A stretch of DNA of 64,000 nt, taken from the NCBI RefSeq assembly GCF_003121585.1, contig NZ_QEOO01000016.1, positions 372,001 through 436,000 on the forward strand, read 5' to 3'. Of this stretch, positions 27,364 through 34,068 are shown in pieces. The notes under the pieces were generated by a model. It made no database searches and was not told the origin of the DNA. It saw only the letters and a program-made list of their open reading frames with translations. Both the position numbers and the translations under genes were made by a program. Numbering within the stretch: the first letter of the stretch is position 1; every line of letters starts with the position of its first letter. The stretch comes from Nocardioides speluncae (GTDB lineage Bacteria > Actinomycetota > Actinomycetes > Propionibacteriales > Nocardioidaceae).

Positions 27364-28227
27364 GTGGCGTCTGGGAAGTCGGTCTCGTTCAGAAACCCAG
27401 TGCGCGACGCTTGGAAGGTACCGCTGGACACTGGCGGGACTGCCGGGCCACGATCGGGAGCGGTGAGGTGGATCCCAGTGAGGTCGGGCGAGTCCGGCGC
27501 GGAGGTGTTCCGATCTGCGGACGGCGCACTGCATCGGAAGCGCGTGGCTACCGACCGATCTGCCTCACTGGCAGCCGAGCGTGACCGTCTTCGCTGGCTG
27601 TCCGGTACCGGGATTCCGGGGCCGGACGTGATCGATTGGAGCGAGGGTGATGGCGGCGCCGAGCTCACCATGACGACGGTCCCTGGTGTGCCAGCCGACA
27701 TTCTCATTGCCGGACAGCTCTGGGATGCGTGGACCTCGATTGCTGAGGCGGTCCGCGGCTTGCATGAGGTACCGACCGCCACCTGCCCCTTCAGCCATGA
27801 CGTCGTGGACTTGGTCGAGATCGCCCGCGCTGTCGTACGGCGCGGAGCAGTGAATCCGGAGTTCTTGCGGCCGGAGGACCGTATGGTCGCTCCATCTGAA
27901 CTCCTCGCCCGTCTCGAACTGCAGCTTGAGGTTCGAATGGAGCAGCAGAGTGCCGATGCGGTGGTGTGTCATGGCGACCTGTGCCTCCCGAACCTCATCG
28001 TCGATCCGGATGCAGGATCGCTGTCAGGATTCATCGACGTCGGCCGGCTGGGAGTCGGCGATCCGCACGTTGATCTCACGCTTCTTCTAGCCACTGCCCG
28101 CGAGACGTGGAGCGACGATGTCGAAGCTGCCCGCGCGGAGGCGGAGCTTGAACGCCACTACGGGCCCGCGTTGGACCACGACCGGATGCGGTTCTATCTC
28201 GCCTTGGACCCATTGACCTGGGGCTGA
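27364..28227 (+). CDS. Aminoglycoside O-phosphotransferase, APH(3'')/APH(3')-like
   Basis: Up to 287 residues. Core motifs are WIPVRSGESGAEVFR (nucleotide-binding start), the Brenner motif VVCHGDLCLPNLIVDP near 200, SGFIDVGRLGVGDPHVDLTL, and the C-terminal FYLALDPLTWG shared with streptomycin 3''-kinases. It would phosphorylate an aminoglycoside or related sugar alcohol using ATP; chromosomal members in soil actinobacteria may act on other substrates. The start is uncertain: GTG 27364 is used, while GTG 27400 or 27463 would give 275 or 254 residues and bring the N terminus closer to known enzymes. Confidence 0.85.
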   Translation: MASGKSVSFRNPVRDAWKVPLDTGGTAGPRSGAVRWIPVRSGESGAEVFRSADGALHRKRVATDRSASLAAERDRLRWLSGTGIPGPDVIDWSEGDGGAELTMTTVPGVPADILIAGQLWDAWTSIAEAVRGLHEVPTATCPFSHDVVDLVEIARAVVRRGAVNPEFLRPEDRMVAPSELLARLELQLEVRMEQQSADAVVCHGDLCLPNLIVDPDAGSLSGFIDVGRLGVGDPHVDLTLLLATARETWSDDVEAARAEAELERHYGPALDHDRMRFYLALDPLTWG

Positions 28228-28246
28228 CAGGTAGCGCTCCGCCCCG

Positions 28247-31200
28247 TCAGTGGGCCATGTCGACGAAGCGGGAGTAGTGGCCCTGGAAGGCGACGGTGAC
28301 GTCGCGGGTGGGGCCGTTGCGGTGCTTGGCGACGATCAGGTCGGCCTCGCCGGGGCGGGTCGACTCCTTCTCGTAGACGTCGTCGCGATGAAGCAGGATC
28401 ACCATGTCGGCGTCCTGCTCGAGGGAGTTGTGGGCGGCGATGCCGTCGACAACGAAGTTGTGGGTGCCCATCACAGTGCCGTCGTAGACCGCCTGCTCGC
28501 CGACCGGCTCGATAGCGGTGATGGCGTCCCAGAAGACGTCGTTCGTGGCGAGGACGTCGAGTTCCGCATCATCAAGGACCTCAGCGACGCGGGCCAGCCG
28601 CTGGCGGCTCGGCGCATGCTTCCACAACGCCGAGCCGGAGAACTGGGTGCCCATGGCGGCAGCGAACTCGCGGTGGGAGATCGACTTCTCAGCGAGCACC
28701 TCACGCACTCGGTCCCACACCTCGCGGGGAACGGTGTCGAGGTTGGTGTTCGGGCGTACGTCGCGCAGTCGCTCGGCGAGTTCCTGAGCCTTCTCGCCCC
28801 GCGCCCCATGCACACCGATCTCGTCGACGAAACGGAGCTGATTCTCTACGCCGTAGATGTAGAGGTGCCAGCCGTCGCGGTAGCCGGCCTTCCGTACGCG
28901 CTTGATCCGAGTGAATACGTTGAACCGCAGCAAGAGCCGCGCAAGATCGTCGACGAGCCGCCGGCTGGTCGATGCGTAGTAGATGCGACCGATGCGGTTC
29001 TTACTGTCGTAGCTGACTGAACCGTCGGTGGACCAGATGTGACGAACGAACAGTCCCACCTGCTCCTTGGGCAGGCCGAAGACCCAGTCCGGCACGGACT
29101 TCTCATGACTGCGCAAGCCGAAGAGCCCGTCCTCGTCGAGCCAGGAAGCGATCGGGTTCCGCTTGCCGTGGGTGAGGTGGTACGGCGCGGGGAGGCGAAG
29201 TGTCGTCACACGGGCGGCGGCGTACTCGTCACGGACCGGAGTGATCCCGAAGCGGCGCGATGCGGCATCGCTCACGGCCGACAGGTTGGCTTCGTCGATG
29301 CTCGCGTAACGGATCGGCTGGCGCTTGACGAACGAGCCGTCACCGAGCATGTGAGCGAGCAGCACGACCTCATCGTCGTCACGGGCGACCGTGTGCAACG
29401 GGGGCGGCACGTGCCGGATCGACCCGAGCCGCGCACCCAGCGCGAGTTCGGACAGCGGCATCCACCCGTCGTACGTCAGGAACTTGTGATTGCCCGTGGC
29501 CGTGATCCGGCGGCCGGAAGCCAGGGTCAACTCGAAGACGGGCTTCACCCCGCTCGGAAAGGCATGGGTGAGTGTGCGCGGGACGAGCTTGAGTCGGTCG
29601 TCGAGGGACCAGACCGGGATGTCCCGGGCGCCGGACTCCATCAGCTCGCCAAGGGTGATCTCGGCGTTAGTGTCCGCGCGCATCAGCCGCGTGTCGGCGG
29701 TCAGACAGCCGGACTCGCGCAAATCGGACATCATCGGGCGCTTGTCGCCGCGCTGCTCGGGACCACGGTTGAGCTGGGAGAGCGCGACCACGGGGACCTC
29801 GAGCTCCTTGGCCAGCAGCTTGATCTGACGGGAGAACTCCGAGACCTCGAGCTGGCGGGACTCGACCTTCTTGCCGGACGTCATCAGCTGCATGTAGTCG
29901 ATGATGATCAGCCGCAGGTCGTGGCGCTGCTTGAGCCGGCGGGCCTTCGCCCGGATCTCCATCATCGTCATGTTGGGGCTGTCGTCGATGAACATCGGCG
30001 CCGAGCTGACCTCGCCCATCTTGCGCGCGAGCTTGGCCCAGTCGTCGTCGCTCATCTGGCCGTTGCGGATGTGGTTGAGCGGCACCTTGGCCTCGGCCGA
30101 CAGCAGCCGCATGGTGATCTCGGAGCGGGTCATCTCCAGGCTGAAGAAGACGCTGGTCAGGTTGTTGTGGATCGACGCCGCGCGGCACAGGTCGAGGGCC
30201 AGGGTCGAGTTGTGGGTGGGGATCATCGACTTGCCTGCGAGATAGAGATGCTCGTCATTGTCGACCTGCACGCAGCGCACCGGCACCGACGGAACCTCAG
30301 TGACTTCGGTGATGTAGCGCTTGCCGATCCGAGTCGTCGACGCCGGGCGCTCCTCCTTGTGAAGGAGGCGCTTCCGCTCCAGGCGGAACACATCGTCGAC
30401 GGTCGAGAAGTTGAGAATGTACGCCGTCGACGTGGCCTCAGATCGTCCCCGGACGCGCTTGGTGGTCCTACCGCATCGATAGCCGAGGCTCACGACGAGC
30501 TCGTAGACCTCATCGGCCAGGCGCTTGTTGGTCACCGTGAACTGGCACGAGCCGACACCTTTGACCACACCACCGTCGGTGTCCATCAGGCCGGCAAGAA
30601 GGTCACGACGATCCGACTCCGGGGCCCGCAAGTAGCTGGCCGGGATGTGCTTCGCATTCAGCACACCGAGCTTCCGCAGCAGCGCGGTGAGCGTGCCGTG
30701 ATCGGCCCAGCAGTCCCCACAGAGCGCGCGCACGCCGGTGGCTGCCCCGCCGCAGTCAGAGCAGGTCACGGACCCAGCAACGGTCAGATCCGGCTCTGGC
30801 AGCCGGATCGAGTACAGCATTGAGCCACACGACCGGACCTCGAATCCGAACGACTCGATGATCATCGGGATCTCGGGAGTCTCGCAGGTGATCCGCTGGC
30901 CGGCGCTGTGACCGTCGCCCAACCACGCGCCCAGAACGTACGCCGGGATCGGAAGATCCTGAGGCTTGCCCTGGATCGGGTCGGCATTCAGCACGGCGTG
31001 GTTCGCCCGCTGGTCGCCATTGACACGGACCGACGACGCGATCACCTCGGTCGTCACCACCGAAGGATGTATCCGCTGACGCCGTGATCGGTTGTACTGC
31101 TTCTCCGCGGCCCAGCGCGACTTCCTGGCCGCCCGGGTCTCGGTCAGCCATTGATGCTGCGCATCGGCAACAATCCGAGACCCGTCTGAGAACACCACCT

Positions 31201-32086
31201 CGTAGCACGGCCGGTCGTGCATGACCTCGGTCGCCGCGACCACACGCGTGGGACGGCCCTGCGCGTCGTACAGCACGTCGCCAACCTCGACCTCACCCAT
31301 TGTCGTCCAGCCGGTGGGGGTCGGGAGTGGGGTGTCGAGCGCCAGCGCCTTGCCCATAGCAGGACGAGCCGCCACGATCACCATCTGGCCGGAGTGGAGA
31401 CCGTTGGTGAGGTCGTCGAGATCGGCAAAGCCGGTGGGCACGCCGTAGATGCCGCCCTCGCGGTTGCCGATCGCCTCGATCTCGTCGAGGACGCCCTCCA
31501 TGATGTCCGACAGCGGCGCGTAGTCCTCCGACGCGCGCTTCTCGGTGATCTTGTAGACCTCGGCCTGTGCCTGGTCGACGACATCGTCGACCTGGCCCTC
31601 ACCGGCGTACCCGATCTGGACGATCTTGGTCCCGGCGTCGACCAGCCGGCGCAGGATCGCCTTCTCCCGGACGATCTCGGCGTAGAACCCGGCGTTGGCC
31701 GCGATCGGGACGTTGGCCGACAGCGTGTGGAGGTACGGCGCGCCGCCGATCCGCTGCAGCTCGCCCTTGCGCTGCAGCTCGGCGGCGACGGTCACCGGGT
31801 CGGCCGGCTCGCCGCGGCCGTAGAGGTCGATGATCGCGTCGTGGATGACCTCGTGGGCCGGCCGGTAGAAGTCGACGCCGCGGATCGTCTCGGCGACGTC
31901 GGCGATCGCGTCCTTGGACAGCAGCATCGACCCGAGCACGCTCTGCTCGGCGGCGTTGTCCTGAGGTGGGGTCCGGTCGCCGGGGCCGCGGGGACGCTCG
32001 CCGGGCTCGAAGGCGGCCGGGCCGTCGCCCCAGTCCATCGGGTCCGGGGGCAGCGCAGAGTCATGCTCGGCAATGCTCACGCTCAC
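28247..32086 (-). CDS. dnaB: Replicative DNA helicase DnaB with two inteins
   Basis: 1279-residue precursor. Removing two inteins (residues 247-626 and 794-1220) leaves a normal 472-residue DnaB that unwinds DNA at the replication fork. The N-terminal DnaB domain is about 37-145 (AAEQSVLGSMLLSKDAIADV). The ATPase motor carries Walker A split as RPAMGK / ST by the first intein, LRLIIIDYMQLM as Walker B, and the C-terminal SLEQDADMVILLHR after the second intein. Both exteins are in frame and complete, so splicing is needed for an essential protein. It is divergent from the MATE exporter across 480 non-coding bases. Confidence 0.97.
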   Translation of the reverse strand: MSVSIAEHDSALPPDPMDWGDGPAAFEPGERPRGPGDRTPPQDNAAEQSVLGSMLLSKDAIADVAETIRGVDFYRPAHEVIHDAIIDLYGRGEPADPVTVAAELQRKGELQRIGGAPYLHTLSANVPIAANAGFYAEIVREKAILRRLVDAGTKIVQIGYAGEGQVDDVVDQAQAEVYKITEKRASEDYAPLSDIMEGVLDEIEAIGNREGGIYGVPTGFADLDDLTNGLHSGQMVIVAARPAMGKALALDTPLPTPTGWTTMGEVEVGDVLYDAQGRPTRVVAATEVMHDRPCYEVVFSDGSRIVADAQHQWLTETRAARKSRWAAEKQYNRSRRQRIHPSVVTTEVIASSVRVNGDQRANHAVLNADPIQGKPQDLPIPAYVLGAWLGDGHSAGQRITCETPEIPMIIESFGFEVRSCGSMLYSIRLPEPDLTVAGSVTCSDCGGAATGVRALCGDCWADHGTLTALLRKLGVLNAKHIPASYLRAPESDRRDLLAGLMDTDGGVVKGVGSCQFTVTNKRLADEVYELVVSLGYRCGRTTKRVRGRSEATSTAYILNFSTVDDVFRLERKRLLHKEERPASTTRIGKRYITEVTEVPSVPVRCVQVDNDEHLYLAGKSMIPTHNSTLALDLCRAASIHNNLTSVFFSLEMTRSEITMRLLSAEAKVPLNHIRNGQMSDDDWAKLARKMGEVSSAPMFIDDSPNMTMMEIRAKARRLKQRHDLRLIIIDYMQLMTSGKKVESRQLEVSEFSRQIKLLAKELEVPVVALSQLNRGPEQRGDKRPMMSDLRESGCLTADTRLMRADTNAEITLGELMESGARDIPVWSLDDRLKLVPRTLTHAFPSGVKPVFELTLASGRRITATGNHKFLTYDGWMPLSELALGARLGSIRHVPPPLHTVARDDDEVVLLAHMLGDGSFVKRQPIRYASIDEANLSAVSDAASRRFGITPVRDEYAAARVTTLRLPAPYHLTHGKRNPIASWLDEDGLFGLRSHEKSVPDWVFGLPKEQVGLFVRHIWSTDGSVSYDSKNRIGRIYYASTSRRLVDDLARLLLRFNVFTRIKRVRKAGYRDGWHLYIYGVENQLRFVDEIGVHGARGEKAQELAERLRDVRPNTNLDTVPREVWDRVREVLAEKSISHREFAAAMGTQFSGSALWKHAPSRQRLARVAEVLDDAELDVLATNDVFWDAITAIEPVGEQAVYDGTVMGTHNFVVDGIAAHNSLEQDADMVILLHRDDVYEKESTRPGEADLIVAKHRNGPTRDVTVAFQGHYSRFVDMAH
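28427..29707 (-). other. Intein 2 in DnaB, class 1 type with LAGLIDADG-like endonuclease
   Basis: 427 residues. It starts CLTADTRLMRADTNAEI with nucleophile Cys1 and ends GIAAHN before extein Ser in SLEQDAD. Block B has ATGNHKFLTYDGW with the TxxH motif, and block G has the terminal His-Asn. The middle shows endonuclease-like motifs (LLAHMLGDGSF, VRHIWSTDGSV). The insertion point and much of the sequence match my memory of the Mycobacterium tuberculosis DnaB intein, so it is an old, shared insertion site. Confidence 0.92.
30209..31348 (-). other. Intein 1 in DnaB (Walker A site), class 3 type with LAGLIDADG endonuclease
   Basis: 380 residues inserted between Lys and Ser of the Walker A loop. 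It begins with Ala (ALALDTPLPTPTGW), not Cys or Ser, and ends MIPTHN before extein Ser. Class 3 hallmarks are present: Trp in block B (DAQHQWLT), Cys in block F (VRCVQVD) and Thr in block G (PTHN). Two LAGLIDADG-type motifs (VLGAWLGDG near 138-146 and LAGLMDTDG near 251-259) make it a homing endonuclease. Between them is a C-x2-C / C-x2-C pair (CSDC, CGDC at 196-213) that may bind zinc. Confidence 0.9.
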
Positions 32087-32568
32087 GCCTCCTGCCCGGC
32101 TCGGTCGATCCTGCCTGCGACATTAGGACGTGCCACCGACAGTTTCGAAGTTTTGATCGATCGCCGGGTAGCTCCAGCATCGCCAACGCAGTCGCGACGT
32201 TACGCCGCTTCCGGGCCGCCGGAAAGGGCCGTATCCACAGGCCCTGTGGATAACCTCGTGGATCGCGTGGAGGAACCGCCCACCAATGTGCACAGCCTGG
32301 GGAGCGCCCTGTGGAGAAGAACGGACAGATTCCGTCGGAACCCCCTCTGACCTGGACAAACAGTTCTCCACGGGTGTGGAGCAGAAACTCTTGGCGTCTG
32401 ATTTGGTTCACCTGCAGGACACGCAGGGGTCGAAAAGGTGTTTGTCGACAAACGCCCCCGGCACCTCATCCCGTCACATTTCGCACCGAGTTACACACAG
32501 GTGACAAGCACTATCCAGCGTTAGAGACATGTGCCGTTCATACCCCTTACTAGGACTAGTCTGAGCGG
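32087..32568. other. Non-coding region between dnaB and the MATE gene, with DnaA-box-like motifs
   Basis: 482 bases without a credible gene, holding the two divergent promoters. A perfect DnaA box in reverse, TGTGGATAA, lies at 32245-32253. It pairs with TATCCACAG at 32232-32240 to form a palindrome with a 3-base centre. Looser copies are TGTGGAGAA at 32310-32318, TTCTCCACG at 32364-32372, TGTGGAGCA at 32375-32383 and TTACACACA at 32491-32499. Near the MATE gene, TAGTCT (32557-32562) sits 6 bases before GTG and could be a -10 box for a leaderless message. The motifs suggest DnaA control of dnaB; this is not a proven origin. Confidence 0.5.
32245..32253 (-). promoter_or_regulatory. DnaA box (perfect consensus, reverse orientation)
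   Basis: TGTGGATAA is the exact complement of the DnaA-box consensus TTATCCACA. It forms an inverted pair with the one-mismatch box GTATCCACA at 32231-32239, upstream of dnaB. Confidence 0.55.
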
Positions 32569-33921
32569 GTGACGGTGATGGCGAACGGGCGGCGCGACCG
32601 CGAGATCCTGCGGCTGGCGGTCCCGGCCTTCCTCGCCCTGGTCGCCGAACCGCTCTTCCTGCTCTCCGACGCCGCCATCGTCGGCCACCTCGGCACCAGC
32701 GAGCTCGCCGGCCTCGGCGTCGCGGCCGTCGTCCTCCAGACCGCGATCGGCCTCTGTGTCTTCCTCGCCTACGGCACCACGGCGAGCGTGGCCCGCCAGC
32801 TCGGGGCGGGCGACCGGACCGGCGCCCTCGCCCAAGGCATCGACGGCATCTGGCTCGCGATCGTCATCGGCACCGTCACCACCGTGCTCGGGGTCGCGCT
32901 GACCGGTCCGCTGGTCGCGGCGTTCGGGGTCACCGACGACGTGGCCGGCCACGCCACGACGTACCTGCGGATCGCATTCCTCGGCGCCATCCCGCTGCTG
33001 GTGATGCTGGCCGCGACCGGCGTTCTCCGCGGGCTGCAGGACACCCGGACCCCGCTGGTGGTCGCGGTCGTCGGCAACCTGCTCAACATCGTGCTCAACC
33101 TGCTGCTGGTGTACGGCGCCGGTCCGGTCCCCGGTCTGGGCATCGCCGGCTCCGCGCTCGGCTCGGTGCTGGCCCAGGTGGTCTCGGCCGGGATGCTGCT
33201 AGCCGTCGTGGTCCGGGGGGCGCGGGTCGAAGGCGCGACCCTCCGCCCGCACGCTCCCGGCATCCGGCAGGCCGCGCACGCCGGCGTCGCGCTGGTCATC
33301 CGCACGCTCACCCTCCGCGCCTCACTGCTGGTCACGACGTACGCCGCGACCATCGGGGTCTCCGGCGAGGACGAGGCGGTGGCGCTGGCGACCCATCAGC
33401 TGGCGATGACGATCTGGACCTTCCTCGCCTTCGCCCTGGACGCGATCGCGATCGCGGCGCAGGCGCTCACCGGCCGCTCGCTCGGTGCCGGCGACGTGGA
33501 GGAGACCCGGGCGGTCACCCGCCGGATGATCCGGTGGGGCGTGGTCAGCGGCGTCGTCACCGGCCTCGCGCTGGCGGCGGCCAGCCCCTTGCTCGGCCCG
33601 CTGTTCACCGGCGACGAGCGGGTGCAGGACCTGCTGGTCCCCGTGCTGCTGGTCGCCGCGGTTGGTCAGCCGATCGCGGGGGTGGTGTTCGTGCTCGACG
33701 GCGTACTCATCGGCGCAGGTGACGGACGGAACCTGGCGTGGATGGGAATCGTCGTACTCCTCGTCTATGCGCCACTCGGGCTGCTCGCGGCTGCCGGCAC
33801 CGGCAGCCTCATCTGGCTCTGGGTGGCGTTCTCGGCGGTCTTCATGGGCGTCCGGGCGGTCCTGTTGAGCCTTCGAGCACGGGGTGAAAATTGGTTGGTG
33901 ACTGGCGGGCTGGTGAGGTAA
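32569..33921 (+). CDS. MATE-family multidrug/metabolite exporter
   Basis: 450 residues with about twelve membrane helices and the duplicated MATE half structure (REILRLAVPAFLALVAEPLF at the start, repeated GA-rich helices later). MATE proteins export cationic drugs or metabolites in exchange for protons or sodium. The location beside dnaB is common in actinobacterial chromosomes. It starts at GTG 32569; ATG 32578 is an alternative. A clear hairpin terminator lies 22 bases after the stop. Confidence 0.93.
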   Translation: MTVMANGRRDREILRLAVPAFLALVAEPLFLLSDAAIVGHLGTSELAGLGVAAVVLQTAIGLCVFLAYGTTASVARQLGAGDRTGALAQGIDGIWLAIVIGTVTTVLGVALTGPLVAAFGVTDDVAGHATTYLRIAFLGAIPLLVMLAATGVLRGLQDTRTPLVVAVVGNLLNIVLNLLLVYGAGPVPGLGIAGSALGSVLAQVVSAGMLLAVVVRGARVEGATLRPHAPGIRQAAHAGVALVIRTLTLRASLLVTTYAATIGVSGEDEAVALATHQLAMTIWTFLAFALDAIAIAAQALTGRSLGAGDVEETRAVTRRMIRWGVVSGVVTGLALAAASPLLGPLFTGDERVQDLLVPVLLVAAVGQPIAGVVFVLDGVLIGAGDGRNLAWMGIVVLLVYAPLGLLAAAGTGSLIWLWVAFSAVFMGVRAVLLSLRARGENWLVTGGLVR

Positions 33922-33942
33922 ACCTCCTGGTGAGCCCGAGTA

Positions 33943-33966
33943 AAAATGATCCGAACGGGTCATTTT
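33943..33966 (+). terminator. Rho-independent-like terminator after the MATE gene
   Basis: AAAATGATCC and GGGTCATTTT form a 10-bp stem (one G-T pair) around the 4-base loop GAAC, ending in TTTT. This is an unusually classic terminator for a high-GC genome. It separates the MATE gene from the injection-system locus. Confidence 0.75.
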
Positions 33967-34068
33967 GGTGACGTAGATGTCCGGATTCCTATCCTGCTGC
34001 CTCTCCATTACGAGAGGCTTGTCGAACCGCGCCAGGCCTCAGCCCTCTCAGCGCAAAGGATCGTGATA

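Noticed and set aside
32087..32568. Chromosomal origin oriC
   Set aside because: DnaA-box-like motifs occur, but dnaA, dnaN and rpmH are absent and the AT-rich unwinding region is weak; dnaB control is the simpler reading.
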